A stretch of DNA of 64,000 nt from Cavia porcellus (GCF_034190915.1 NW_026947506.1:11221501-11285500), one strand, 5' to 3'. Positions 1 through 12,165 are shown, numbered from the stretch's first letter. Translations and numbers: made by a program. Notes: generated by a model from the sequence alone, not told the origin.

Positions 1-550
1 ACATTAGGGTAATCATGATTCCCCATTACATTGTTTTGAAGCCTTATAATGATCGCAGTTGTAATGTGTTTGTCCTGGTTTTTTGATTTTATTATCTGTG
101 ATGGTATGAACAGCTAATTTGAAGGAAACAAGTCATTATAATAGCCAGTACTGATATAATATCATCTTACTCTGAAGTCCTACCATGCTCTTGTTCTTCT
201 GTTTCCATTGGCTCTATCATGTTGTACCTTATTGGATTATATTACGTGTGAAAGTACAAACAAATTTCCTATGGAAAATCAGATAATATCATAGTCATTG
301 TTTGTTTTCTGTTATTTGATTCTGAAAACCCTGTAATACTCTCATCCTCTTGAATGTTTTTATACTATTTTGTTATGTTTGATACTATTGTATACGAAGT
401 TATATTCAGCTATTTCAAAGAAAGAGACATCGTGGTAGTTACTGTTAGTTATGCATTGTCTTCTGGTGAAATACTGTTCTGCTTACATTGTTCTGTTCTG
501 ATCTGCTCTGTTATGTCCTGTTTTGACTTAATCTCTTTAAAATAAAAAAA
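1..550 (-). repeat. L1 5' UTR monomer array, cut by window edge
   Basis: Shares long stretches with 44012-44400 (for example TTGTTTGTTTTCTGTTA and CTCATCCTCTTGAATG) and, inverted, with 50165-50205. Units recur about every 150 bp (near 40, 172, 322). It ends CTCTTTAAAATAAAAAAA near 550. Confidence 0.6.
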
Positions 551-1099
551 ATTGTATTGCATATTACTTTCCATTTCTTTAATTTTAACCTTAATTTTTT
601 TCTGGTTGTGTCCCAATCACTTTCTTTATCCCTGAGACACAGTATCTGACACTCACAACTTGTATTTGTTTTGGCTCACAGTTACACTCCATGATCAGCT
701 GGCTGCAAGGCAGGAATGGCCTACCAGCGAGGAATTGTGGAGGACAGCTGCTCACATCATAGCAGCCAGAGAACAGAGATGTGATAAACCTAGGAAGGAG
801 ATACATACACCCTTCTAGGTCATAAGTGATCCTCTTCTTCTCATCAGACACCATCTCCTAATAACAAGTCAGCTATATTGCTGGATAAGCTCTGCCACTA
901 AGCACGTGAGGCCCTTAGGGGACCCTCCCCTCCCTTTTTTTTGTACCTTTGCAGTGCATGCAGTTTACAATCATTTTGGGGACTGGGTTCATTACATAAT
1001 ACATCTTGTTGCTGTTTTTTCAAAATCTCCTTCCCCTTCCTTCCTCTTCTAAATCCTTTCACCATTTTCATCCTTGTGGATATTATCTCATGTGTATGA

Positions 1100-1800
1100 G
1101 ACACAATGTTTGTATTTGTTAAAGTTATTAGGTTCCTGTGTATGGCCTATCTTTATTCTACTTACTTCTCCTTCCCTTCCCCCTCTCCTCTCACCCACAT
1201 TCTCTTGGGAAGAGATCTATTCCACTGTCCCCTCCTATCCATCCTTTACTGTGCTGTTTGTATTTTTCTTCACTCAAATGAGAACTACTATATGCACTTC
1301 AGCCTGTGTGTCTGGCTTATTTCCCTAACACTGCAGTTTCCAGGTGCACTCATTTTCCTACAATGTCTCAAATTTGTCCTTCTTTATAGTGGAGTAGTAT
1401 TCCATCACATACCACATTTTCTTGATCTAATAGTCTGTTAATGGGTATATGAGCAGCTCCTAGGACTTAGTTATTATGAATTGTGTTGTTATAAACATTG
1501 ATATGCATGTATGGCTATACTATGATGTCTTTAGCTCTTGGGGAAGATACCTAGAAGGGAGATAGCTTGGTCATATGTAATTTCTAATTTTAGTTCTCTG
1601 AAGAATTTCCAAACTGATTTCTATAATGGTTATACTCTCTGGGGGGACATTCTTTTTTTTTTTTTTTTTTTTTTTGTCTTTTTCCTTTTTATTGGTACCG
1701 GGGATTGAACTCACGACTGCCTGCTTTACAAGGCAGGTGCTTATGCCGCTGAGCTAAATCCCCAGCCCCTTGGGAGGACATTCTTAATGCAACCCATAAA
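1100..1800 (-). mobile_element. L1 3' fragment interrupted by an ID SINE
   Basis: Text such as TTTATAGTGGAGTAGTATTCC and AAGATACCTAGAAGGGAGA resembles antisense L1 3' ends elsewhere in the window. Confidence 0.55.
1652..1769 (-). repeat. ID-like tRNA-derived SINE
   Basis: Poly(T) lead, then the B-box GGGGATTGAACTCACGAC and GAGCTAAATCCCCAGCCCC head. Flanking duplication TGGG(A/G)GGACATTC. Confidence 0.9.
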
Positions 1801-1814
1801 AGGTTAGCAAGCTT

Positions 1815-1912
1815 TATGTTATCCAGGTGGCCTCTAACTTTTAACCTCAGCAATTCTCCAGTCAGTCTCCTGAGTTACTGGGACTATAGGGGTACACAGA
1901 TGTGCCTAACTT
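1815..1912 (-). repeat. Degenerate B1-like SINE
   Basis: CAGTCTCCTGAGTTACTGGG and GTACACAGATGTGCCTAAC resemble an eroded B1. Confidence 0.45.
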
Positions 1913-2412
1913 GATTTAAAGTTAAGCTTCTTATAAACAGCCAAATTGGACCATTTTAATTATTTACAAGTCAAATTACTTAAATACTGGGTGACCAAAA
2001 CTTGTAGGTTTGGGAGTCAATTTTTCTAAAAGAAAATATAAAAAATGATGTTTGAGTGTAGTTTGATTAATAAGAATCAACTGGTTAAAATGACACCAAA
2101 TTGAGTGATCCTAGGGATAATCATTATGTAAACAAATATGCTGCCCAAGTGATGCTCCAGGTACACTAAATTCACTCTAAAAAGTAAAAAGAGCTGGGAA
2201 TGTGGTTCAGTGTGAAGTACTTGGGTTCAATTCGCAGTATGACCCTTCCAATCAATTCTATCAATCTTTTCTCTTTTAACTGCTGTTTGGACCATTTTCA
2301 TTTAAAATAATTATCAGTAAGGGCACAAACTTTTTTTAATCTAAGAAATTCATTAGAATATTCATTTATTCTTTTTTAAAAATTTTCACTTTCATTTTAT
2401 TTTTATTTGCTT

Positions 2413-2544
2413 TGAAACAGGGTCTCACTTGGTAGTGCAGGCTGGCCTTGAACTATGTATCCCAGACTGGACTTTACTCATGGTGATCCTCCTGCCTCAG
2501 CCTCCCAAGTACTAGGATTACAGGTGTGTGTCACCACTCCCAGC
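2413..2544 (-). repeat. B1 SINE
   Basis: GAAACAGGGTCTCACTT to CACCACTCCCAGC, antisense B1 with duplicated GGCTGGCCTTGAAC arm. Confidence 0.85.
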
Positions 2545-2559
2545 ATTTACTTCTCTTTT

Positions 2560-3400
2560 CATTTATTCTGATGTTCTGTGTTTTCTCAAGTTTTAAGACT
2601 TCTGTCATCATTACTTTATATTTCTCATTAACCTTTGGTTATTCTTTAAGTGCATGTTTGCTAGTAACAAACACTGCTTTCTGGTTCTTCTTTACCCATG
2701 CTTCAATTATTTTTTCCTTATGAAATGTTTACATCTCCTGGTTGTCACTGTTTCAGATCAGAAATTAATCTTTTAATTTATCTTGCCCTAGGTGTCTTCT
2801 GTCTCTGCCTTCAAGACTTTTTTCTTTATCTTTAGTCTTCAGAAGTTTAACTGATGTGCTTCCTTTGGCTTTATTTCCCTGGTTTCTTGAATATGTATGT
2901 CACACTTTCAGGATTTTATTTTTTGTTTTTGTTTTTGCCTGATTTGGGCAGTTTTCAGCAATTATTTCTTTAAATATTTTTCACTTCTACTCTCTTAAGA
3001 CACTTCTTTAGGGAGTACAGTGTAAGCTTTATAGTTAACTGTCATTTTAATAGATCTTTGAAATATGGTTTTATAATTTGACCTTCTAAAAGTCCCCATT
3101 CTAAATGACCAAGCCTTCAACACATGGTCTTCAGGACACACACTCTAATCAGCCTACAAACTATTACACTTTTCAGCTCCAGAATATACTTTTAGCTCCT
3201 CTTTAATTTTTTTATTGATATTGTCTATTTGATCATACCAGTATATCATTCTCTTGGTTTGCTCCCATTTTTTTCTTTCTGGTTGCCTTCAACTCTTAAG
3301 TACATACATATAAGTTAGTCAATTTAATATCTTCATTTAATAAATCCAATTTTTGAGTGGGACATGATTTCTGTTTTTAATGTCATTTTTTGTTGATACT
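2560..3400 (-). mobile_element. Ancient L1 fragment
   Basis: CTTTATCTTTAGTCTTCAGA and GGGCAGTTTTCAGCAATTAT resemble old mammalian L1 antisense ORF1-region text. Degraded, without frames. Confidence 0.45.
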
Positions 3401-3521
3401 GGGTAATTTTTAATACTCCAATGTGATCTCTTTAAGAATCAGATTCTCCCACTTATCCATTGTTTGCCGTTTCTTGCTGAGGTCAGCAGTTACCAATTTG
3501 GCTAGTTACTTTCTCAAACTA

Positions 3522-3795
3522 CAGTTAAACCCCCAACTTAGGAACATCCACATTACGAACTTTCATAGCTGTACTAAATAAGACTTTTGGCATTCTAAGG
3601 AATCTGATTCACAATTCTCTAGGAACAGAACTTGCTTGTAAGCTGGGGATTTATTGTAGCTTGCAGAAATTATACAGTCTTATGAACATCTGAGTTGAGA
3701 ACTTTCACAGGTGTACTGTATAAGACTCACTGTTGGATTACAAATGAATCCAATTTACAAAAAATTCTCCCTGAATCAAAGCTGGAGATTTACTG
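3522..3795. mobile_element. Non-autonomous Tigger-like MITE
   Basis: Left end CAGTTAAACCCCCAACTTAG and right end, reverse-complemented, CAGTAAATCTCCAGCTT form imperfect inverted repeats, with TA before the left end. Internal inverted copies (for example AAGCTGGGGATTTATTG) suggest a palindromic element. It sits 55 bp from the Tigger copy at 3850. Confidence 0.6.
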
Positions 3796-3849
3796 ACTTC
3801 TTTGTAGTGTGTTGTCACTGAACTTTCAGATCCTTTTCTTTAGTAGATA

Positions 3850-5509
3850 TAGGGGTACCTCGGTTCATGAACTTAATTCATTCTATGATTTTGGTTCTGA
3901 ACCAAACTGATCACAAACCAAGTAAAACTTCCCTAAGGTTCAATGTAAATAAGGGGCTGTTCTGGCCCCTACAAATGTCACAAACTGATCTTATAAGCCA
4001 AATCAAATTTTCTTATAAAGTTCAGTATAAATAAGGTTAATCCATTCTGAACATATGTATTTTTTGAACCACTAAAACATGAAGAAAAGTACAAAAGTAC
4101 AATATGAAGAGAGGAAACACTAACCTTGCTTGAGGTGATTTCTGGCATAGAGGACAGGAAGGTGTGTGGGGGGTGTTATTGTTTGGATGGAGAGTAACCC
4201 TCCAGAAAGCCATTGAGGACATCTTCTTCACAGGTTTCCTCTCTTCTTTGTCTTTTAGCTGCAGGGTCCATTTGGACAAAATCTCTGCCTAATGGCACTT
4301 GTTTTCTCCTGTGCTGCATAATCGTCCAGAAATGAGAGACCACATAATCGTTCATCAGATTCAACACTCGGTTTGTTACATTTACGTTGGGGTGGTGCTT
4401 CTCAAAGAAATCCTGGCACTCATTCCATTTGTTCATAATGGATTTTATCATATCACTGCTAACCTCTTCCCTGTCTTCCTCTGTCTCCGTGGAATATTCC
4501 TCAACAATCACCTTTTGCTGCTCACTCTGCCCTGGTAATGCCTTTTCCTTCTTTGTGATGTAAGTTCTACTTGGCATTTTCTTCCAGAAAAGCCCTGTTT
4601 CATCACAGCTGAATACCTGCTGAGTGACATATCCTTCTGCCTGATTCATGAATTCTGTGAATTCTTTCTTGTAGGTTTCTGTAGCGGCCCTGTCAGAACT
4701 AGAAGCCTCAACACGTCTTATCACACTGTGGATGCCACTTCTCTTGCGGAATTTATCAAACCACCCTCTACTGGCTTTAAATGCATCACCTGTTGCACAA
4801 GTTGAAAGGTTTTCTTGCAGTAAATCGCTGTGCAATTTTCTGGCTTTTTCACAGATCATGGCGCCACTGACACTATCACCTGCCAGCTGTTTCTCATTCA
4901 ACCACACTAACAAAAGTTTTTCCACCTCTTCCAGCACTTGTGACCTCTGCTTGGTTAATGTTGTTACTCCTTTTGCCACATCAGCTCTTTTAATGGCATC
5001 TTTATTCTTCAAAATAGTTGAGATTGTTGACTTCGCCACTTTGTACTCACAGGCCAGATCAGTCACACGAATACCACCCTCATGCTTTCGTATGATTTCC
5101 TTCTTCAATTCAATGGTTATTTTCTTCAGAATCTTCTTACCATTCTTGCTCTGTACATCATTACTGCTCAGCACTTTCTTTCTACCACAATACTTGCTCT
5201 GCACTTTCTTTGAAGCCATACTAGATTGAATAATACTGTACGGTACTGTATGTGCTGAAAAGCACACAAAAAAGTTTCACAGCAAGTGTGCACAGGTCTA
5301 TCTGTGACTTTGATCTTGACTCCTGGAAGCCATGACCATGTGTCAGAACAAGGATATGGCCGAGTTTGCATTCATGCGGGGAAGATGGCTGCTGCTGTGT
5401 TCATCACCCGATGTGGAGTTCACAAATGGAAGCAAAACTTTGCCAAATACTTCTGTTCACAAACTCAACTGTTTGTGAACAGAAGCGTTCATTAACCAAG
5501 GTGTTACTG
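3850..5509 (-). mobile_element. Tigger/pogo-type DNA transposon, internally deleted
   Basis: Inverted ends TAGGGGTACCTCGGTT (left) and, reverse-complemented on the right, CAGTAACACCTTGGTT, flanked by TA target duplications (3848-3849, 5510-5511). Subterminal sequence (GGTTCTGAACC, TTTGTGAACAGAAG) is palindromic. It carries a transposase frame on the minus strand. Length 1660 bp is well short of about 2.4-2.8 kb autonomous relatives, in line with an internal deletion. Confidence 0.85.
4176..5219 (-). pseudogene. Tigger transposase with in-frame deletion of most of the DDE domain
   Basis: An open frame of 347 codons from the natural start MASKKVQSK (the frame itself opens 16 codons earlier). 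The N-terminal helix-turn-helix (about residues 30-75, VTDLACEYKVAKSTISTIL), the CENP-B-type DNA-binding region (about 90-165, ending RGWFDKFRKRSG) and the first catalytic Asp (SCDETG, about residue 206) are present. After EKALPGQ the sequence jumps to the acidic C-terminal tail, which ends FFEKHHPNVN...LNDYVVSHF-like text. The remaining catalytic residues are missing, so it cannot transpose itself. It could at most be a DNA-binding relic. No stop or frameshift is seen. Confidence 0.8.
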
Positions 5510-6414
5510 TATAAACTTCCTTAAATGCCTGAAACCAGAAAAAAAAATTTCAAGTCTCTGAAGAATGCCTCTGTAGTAGGACAGTCTTTCCACATTTACT
5601 GAGACTTCCTATAAGTGTTATCTTTAACTTTAGCCTTACTCTTACCCTTTTGCTTGTGCAAAGTTCAAAGAGCAGCCAGAGAGATATATCTAGTATTCTC
5701 TCAGGTTCTGGACATGCATCTTGCTAAGAGCACACATACTGTATTGCCCCAATTTACTTGGTATCTCTTCAACCTTTTTTTCTTTTTAGAACCTTCCTCC
5801 TTGCCTTGTCCTCTCCAGACATCTGGAGCTGTCTGCTGCTTAACATATACTGTTCCACATATCAATCCTTGCCCTAACCAGGTATAGGCATTATTTCCTT
5901 AAATGCTTTGGACAGACTCATCCTAGGAAGCCACTGGAGCCCAAAAGGGGAAAAACAAAATAAGCTTCTGTGCCAGTCTCTCAAGAAACCTTAGGAGAAG
6001 CCAACATACTGAATTACAGTTTTAAAAAGCAAAGTCTGTTTCCCTGCTGGCACCTGTAAGCTGCACCAGCAAAGCAGGTTGCTGTTGCCAGAGTCTCCAC
6101 AACTGAGAGTGGGGATGGGAGTTTGGCAAATACAAATTCTACAAACTTAACCAAAATTCTTCATTAAGTACTCTCCTGCCTGTGTTTTTATATTACATTT
6201 CACAATTCCAAAACAGTTGATTCTGTTATTTTTTGCCATCTTAATGGCTGATTTAACAGAAGGACTGATTATTGAATTTCTCAGTCCACCCATTCCTTTA
6301 ATCCCCACCAATCTTGATGAATTGGTACTCAAGTCCTTTTCATACCAAATAATGACATACTGTAATTTTCTTCACATAGCTATTCTTGACTTCTCATATA
6401 ACCTAAAGCTAGTA

Positions 6415-6598
6415 CAATGACATCTCAGTTCACAAACTTATTCCAAGATTGTGGTCATAAACTGAATTGGATGAGAACCAAATTGCTATTTTCCATAAAG
6501 TCAACTCTGAACTTAACCACTGAATTTGATTGCTTCTCATCCAATTCTGAGCATGACCAGAATCATGGAAAGAACTAAGTTCAACTGAGGTACCATTG
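6415..6598. mobile_element. 184-bp palindromic MITE with Tigger-like ends
   Basis: Ends CAATGACATCTCAGTTCA and, reverse-complemented, CAATGGTACCTCAGTTGA, with TA on both sides (6413-6414, 6599-6600). The two halves are inverted copies over most of their length (ACTGAATTGGATGAGAA against its complement). The end motif GGTACCTC-GTT is shared with the Tigger at 3850-5509, which could have mobilised it. Confidence 0.75.
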
Positions 6599-6939
6599 TA
6601 TTTTGTGTTTGGTTGCTGTCCTACGTGAAGTTCTATTTTCTATAGTACTATCACTGGCATGTAAGAAAGTTTATGTTACAAAAAACTACTAAGAGATAAT
6701 ACCCAGTATGTAAAGTTTGGTGCAAAACAAACTATTATAAATTCGTTTTTGGAACCAATGATCCTATTGTTGTAAAGATACCAGAGAGGCTGCCCATGGC
6801 ATTTAATCTTGGTTGTCTGTAGAAAGTCAGAATATATAATTGTGTTCATTTGTATTTTTTCTAAAATTTGCTCCTCTTCTGATTTGTGGTCAATTGTTCA
6901 CGACTGCCCATTATTTACCTACAGTCTAAGTTTGGCAGA

Positions 6940-7180
6940 GCATTAGTTGTGCTTCTTTCCTTGCCACTGGCCCTTGAACTTTGACCTTTCCCCAAATCCG
7001 AGAACCGCTGCCCTTGGGGAGATACACTTCCTGTCTGATTAATCCCACCAGGCCGCTTGCTCACCTCCCCGCTTTTCAGTTCCTCCCAAAATTTTGTTTT
7101 ATTTTTCCCTATAAAAGAAAACCCTCTATTTGATTTTTAGATGCTTTTAAATCCTGAGTTGAGCATTTTTTCTATTGCAA
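6940..7180 (+). other. LTR- or promoter-like block left of the CpG island
   Basis: TTGAACTTTGACCTTTCCCC followed by a C-rich stretch and CCCTATAAAAGAAAACC, a TATA-like box. Could be a decayed LTR. No ends found. Confidence 0.3.
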
Positions 7181-7339
7181 GAGAGTTCTTGAATAGGTTT
7201 CTTTGCTTGGGACTTTTTTTTTTTTTTACACAATTTATTTATGTTTTTCACTTCCAGAAGAAAAGCTATTGTTCACTTTTTAAAATAGCATGATGTTGTT
7301 AGTATTTTAATAAATTTAATTTTCTAGTGTGTCGCCTTT

Positions 7340-8110
7340 TCGTTTATATTGGCGCGTGTGCGCGCGCCTCCTACACGTTCATAACTTACCTTGATTTGCA
7401 TCGTCGCTCCCTCAGGTAGCTAGTGAACCGCAAGCTGTCCAAAACTCCCATCTTCCTGTGTATCAAGATGTCCAAGTGGGTTGGCAGCAGCAGTAGAGTT
7501 GGTAACACCCACTCTGAGCTGCAGCACACAAGGGGCGTTTGTTCAATCGCCAGCCTGAGGCAGCGACTTCATCACACGCCTCAACCCCCTGTCGCGCACG
7601 CACGACTCACGCGGGACATCTACTGCGCATGCGCGGCTCACGCAAGCCCTCGCCTGCGCACGCGCGGCTCACGCGAGCTGCGGTGTCAGAGGCTGAGGGC
7701 AAGACGGGGCATGCTGGGAGCAGTCAGTGCGCGCGTCGCGGCTGTGTGGCCACCGGAGGTGGTGGCGGAAGCCTGGCAAAGTGGGCGGCGGTCCTCTACG
7801 CGCTGCACTGGGGATAAAGGTGGTGTCTGCTGGTGGGGAGCCCGCGGCGGAGAAAGTGTCAGAGGGAGATTGAGCTCCAGTGAGAGTAGATTTCATTTTG
7901 GAAGCCAGCGTGAAATACCTGCCTCATGGGATCGCCCTGGCATCAGTGATGAACAGTGCCTGGCAGTGGTGGCCGCGGCTGGGCCCCAAACACCTTTGCT
8001 GCTTCCAGAGCGTGAGCACAGCCTCTCCCTTGTGGACCAAGATCAGAAGTTAGCAGACAAACCAGAAGACGGTTGCGGCGGCGTCCCTCTAAATGGTTAA
8101 CCTTTCCAGA
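7340..8110. promoter_or_regulatory. CpG island with unassigned transcription unit
   Basis: A CpG-rich block with repeated GCGCAC/CACGCG motifs (7590-7680). On the minus strand GCAAATCAAG|GTAAGTTATG at 7390/7389 is a good donor, so a gene reading left is plausible; by synteny this could be ZNF248. On the plus strand an ATG-initiated frame of 225 codons (7423-8100) spans the island, and weak donors follow (for example 8372). The frame's protein is Arg/Ala/Ser-rich and I do not recognise it. No KRAB or other coding exon for this unit is visible in 1-7340. Confidence 0.55.
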
Positions 8111-8580
8111 TTACCAGTCAGTTTCGAGCCTGCACCACACTTGGCAGAAGTAAATTTCAGTGTGAAGCAATGATTTGAAGGATTGAATCTTACCGTGTTT
8201 CTTGAATTTCTTGGTATCTTCAGCACCCTTAGGACAGACAGCATAACTGATTTGAGGTAAAAAGGAGCAGGGCTTACATTTTCGTAGGCTCTAGTTTTCA
8301 GACGCTACATATATAGGTACTGTAGAAAAAAATGACTTACATTAAAGCACTGCCATCTCTTTTTCGTAGCTTTGGGTGAGTTCTCTAATTTGAAGGGTAA
8401 AACCACAAGAAATGAATGTTCAAAGCAACTTTTGGTGAAGACAGTGTTTCTTCATTTAGTTTGTTGTAATTTATTTCATCAGTTTACTCGCTTTTAAATT
8501 TTATTTGAGAATATGAAGTAATACATCAGGGTTTGCTTGTTTTTTTGGTTTTGTTTTGTTTTGTTTTGTTTTGTCCTTTC

Positions 8581-8712
8581 AAGACAGGTTCTTGCTATGC
8601 AGTTCAGGCTCGCCTTGAGCTCACTTTGTAGCCCAAGATGATCTCGAACTTGCAAAGATCCTCCTGCCTTAGCCTCCTCAGCACTAGGATTACAAGAGTG
8701 TACCACCAATAC
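8581..8712 (-). repeat. B1 SINE
   Basis: AAGACAGGTTCTTGCTATGC to AGTGTACCACCA, after a (TTTTG)n run. Confidence 0.85.
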
Positions 8713-8883
8713 ATTGTTTTAAAAATGAATAGAAAATAGTTATATTCACCTAGTAAAAACATTGCACATCCACATTCCACATGCCTCTCAGTCACAGATG
8801 GACACAAGTGCGTCTTTACATGTCCCTTCCTATGACTTTCCAGGGTAAATGATGTTCTCCCACAGAGAGGCATTTTACCAATG

Positions 8884-9330
8884 TGTTATGATTTAGGTCT
8901 TAAATGTCCCCTTTAAGCTCTTCTGTAGAAGGTTTGGTCCAATGCGATAGTGTTCAATGTTGGGAGAAAATTGTATCACAAGAACTCCAACCTCATCAAT
9001 GTATTAATTTATTGATGAATTCATAACTTAATGGGCTCTGGAGTTGGTGAAAACATTAGGAGGTACAGCCTGGTGGCAGTAAGTAGGTCCCTGGGGTTAT
9101 GTCCTTGAAGGGTGTATTTTCTCTCCCACCTCTTTTTCTTTTCTTCCTGGCCAAGACAAACAGCTTTGCTCTAGTGTGTGCTTCCTCCTAGGATATTCTA
9201 CTTACGGCCCAATGCCAGATGGCTATGTAACCATGGAGGGAAACCTCTGAAACTGTGGGCCAAAATCAAATCTTAACTTCCCTGGGGTATTTTGTAACAG
9301 TGATGCAAACCTCGTTGACATAGTGGGTGA
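8884..9330 (+). mobile_element. MaLR-type LTR (MST/MLT1-like)
   Basis: TGTTATGATTTAGGTCTTAA, TAATTTATTGATGAATTCAT, CCTCTGAAACTGTGGGCCAA and GGGGTATTTTGTAACAGTGA follow the MaLR LTR layout. Degraded. Confidence 0.6.
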
Positions 9331-9956
9331 TGTTTGTACTTTTTTAAGTGGATGAATCCAAAGTTGTAAGGAAGTTTATATCTCTAATGACTTCATTACT
9401 TTTTTCTACCCACATATTTCTTCAAAGATTTCTACATTTGTCAAAGATCTGCATCCGAAAATGGAGAAATCCAGTGAATTGTTGAAGTCATTTTTTACTT
9501 TGTTTTGCAGTGGATTTTATGAGGTTAATTATTCTTAAAATGGAAAAGTAGAAATAGATGTAAGGAAACAATATAACCCAGTGATTTAAAAACACAATGA
9601 TTTTGCAACTTTAATGTACTACCTGGAAAGATTTTAAAACACAAAATAGGACCTGACATTTACATTTTAAGATTATAGGTAATGCTGATGTTGTAGTCTA
9701 CCAGCCAGTAACATTGGAATAGCAGATCAGTAGCACTGTTACCAAATTTGGGTTGCAAATATTCTGACCCATGTGTTTCATGATTTTCATTGATCATAAC
9801 AGTGAAGCTACCTGATTTCTTTTCTGTAAAAGAAATTACTGTAAAAACCTTTTGTTGTTTTTTAAATCGGTAATGAACAAACAGTCTTTTCATGCCAATC
9901 GTGAAATAAATGCCTGTAGATTCTGTTTGTTCTTCAGTCAAAAACAGCAGATAAGC

Positions 9957-10067
9957 CCAATGTGGTGCCTTGTAGTCCCAGGAAGTGGAGTGTAAGGGGT
10001 GGTGCTGGGGCAGGAGGATTACTGGGCTACAAAGTGAGTTCAAAGAGCCAGCCTAAACTCCATAGTG

Positions 10068-10116
<49 letters not shown>
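9957..10116 (+). repeat. B1 SINE with (CA)n tail
   Basis: AATGTGGTGCCTTGTAGTCC to AGTGAGAAAAC, followed by a CA microsatellite at 10072-10116 that grew from the tail. Confidence 0.8.
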
Positions 10117-10120
<4 letters not shown>

Positions 10121-10910
10121 AGGCAGAAAAAAAATCAGATAACACAAAGTTTTAGTTAATGATAGTTTTATTTGGAACCATATCACCAGAACCTATGTAG
10201 ATGGCTTTCTGATATAATCTCTTTTGCTTTTTCTAAATAAAACTTGGAACATGACAGAATAAATGGACTGAATATCTCTAAAATAACTTCCCAAAAATTT
10301 TAGTCTTGGTTAGTGTATGGAATGTTAAGAGATTATTTTCTGGCAAATGTTTATGTACTTAATCAAAATTCAACTTATGCTTCATACAGAGTAAATTCTT
10401 CTCCATCACTGGCTGGAATTTGGCTGCAAAACTCAACAGTGATACATTGTTTATTGTGCCAAAATTATTCAACACAAAATTAATGTAAAGTGTACTAACC
10501 AGTGGCCTTTAGTATTGTACATAATCATAATTCCAGAGCATTGTCATCACCCCAAAAGGAAATCTCACATCCTTTAAAGTCACTCTCCATTAATCCTTGA
10601 CTCCTGGCAAGCATTAATCTACATTCTGCCTCGATAGACATTTTACAAATTCTGGATATTACATATAAGTATCATACAGTTTGTGCTTTTTGGGTGTCTG
10701 AGTTCTTTCATGTTGTATAATGTTTTCAGCATTTATCTGTGTAGTGGTTTGCACCATTCCTTTTTATGGCTGAATAATGTTTCGTTATATGGATATACCT
10801 TACTTTGTCTACTTATGATTGACTTTTAGGCTGTTTATAACTTATGGCTATTGTGAATAGTATTTCAGTGAATATTTGTATGTAGTATAATTTTGCTTGA
10901 ATGTCTATTT

Positions 10911-10994
10911 TTTTTTTTGTGGTACTGGGGATTGAACTCACGACCTTGTGCTTGCCAGGCAGGCGCTTATGCCGCTGAGCTAAACCCCCAGCCC
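10911..10994 (-). repeat. ID-like SINE
   Basis: Antisense head AAACCCCCAGCCC. TGAATGTCTATTTTT is duplicated around it. Confidence 0.9.
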
Positions 10995-11429
10995 TGAATG
11001 TCTATTTTTAATTCTCTTTGGAATACCTAGAAATGGAATTGCTGTGACATATATTTATTGTCTCTAACTTATTTAAGGAACTATCAAACTATTTTTCATG
11101 ACAGTGCTTAAGTTTGTATTTGCACAGCAGTGAGTGCTCAAGTTTTCCTACATCCTAGACAGTGCTTGCTAGCATTTTAAAACTATAACCATTCTCGTGT
11201 GTGAATTTACATCTCATTGTAGTTTGTTTGTCCCTAATGGTACTGAACATCTTTTCACATAGTTTTTGACCATTTGTATGTTTTTTTGTGGAAGTATCTA
11301 TTGAAGTCCCTTGTCTGTTTTTAAACTGGGTTGTTTAGTATAAGAGTACTTTCTATGTATCCATCCCTTGTCAGATACGATTGCCAAATATTTATTGTGT
11401 AAGTTGTCTCTTCAGTCTCCTGATAGCAT

Positions 11430-11570
11430 CTTTTTGTTTTGAGGCAGTGTCTCGCTGTATAGTTTAGGCTGATCTTAAAATCATTGTGTAGTCTAGACTG
11501 GCCTCAATTTGCCAGGGATCTGCCTGTGTCAGCCTACTGGGATTAAAGGCATGTACCACCATGCCCATCT
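11430..11570 (-). repeat. B1 SINE in L1
   Basis: TGATAGCA flanks both ends. Confidence 0.8.
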
Positions 11571-12034
11571 TGATAGCAGTTTTTGATTCACAGAAGGTTT
11601 TAATTTTGATTAATATGGTTTGTCTATATTTTCTTTTAGTGTCTTTGCTTTTAATGTCATATCTAAGAATACATCAACAAATCTAAGGTTGTGAAGGTTT
11701 ACTTCTATGTTTTATTCAAAGGGTTTTATAGTTTTTACTCTTACATTTAGGCCTTTGATCTATTTTGAGTTAATCTTTGAGTGTAGTGTAAGACAATAAT
11801 CCAACTCACTTTTCACATGTGGATATCTCAAAACCAGTTTTCTTCTTCCATTGGTCTTGACAATGTCACTAAGAATCATCTGACCAAAAAATCAAATCAT
11901 TTGACCGTAGATGTATAGGTTTATTTCTGAACTCAGTTCTGGTTAATTGATCTAAATGTCTGTCTTCATACCAGTCCCATAGTTCCACACTGTTATGATC
12001 ATTATAGCTTTGTAACAAACTTTGTTTTGTTTTT

Positions 12035-12165
12035 AGAAAAAGTCTCACTATGTAGTTCAGACATTGAGTTTACTGTGTATTCTAGGCTGGCCTCAAGTTT
12101 GCAGCAATCCTTCTGCCTCAGCCTCCTGAGTGCTGAGATTACAGGTGTGTACCACCCTCCCTGGC
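12035..12165 (-). repeat. B1 SINE
   Basis: AAAAAGTCTCACTATGTAG to ACCACCCTCCCTGGC. Confidence 0.85.

Noticed and set aside
4732..5229. 165-codon plus-strand frame
   Set aside because: Antisense shadow of the Tigger transposase.
7423..8100. 225-codon frame as a protein-coding gene
   Set aside because: Composition follows the CpG island and I recognise no domain. Reported only as part of the island.
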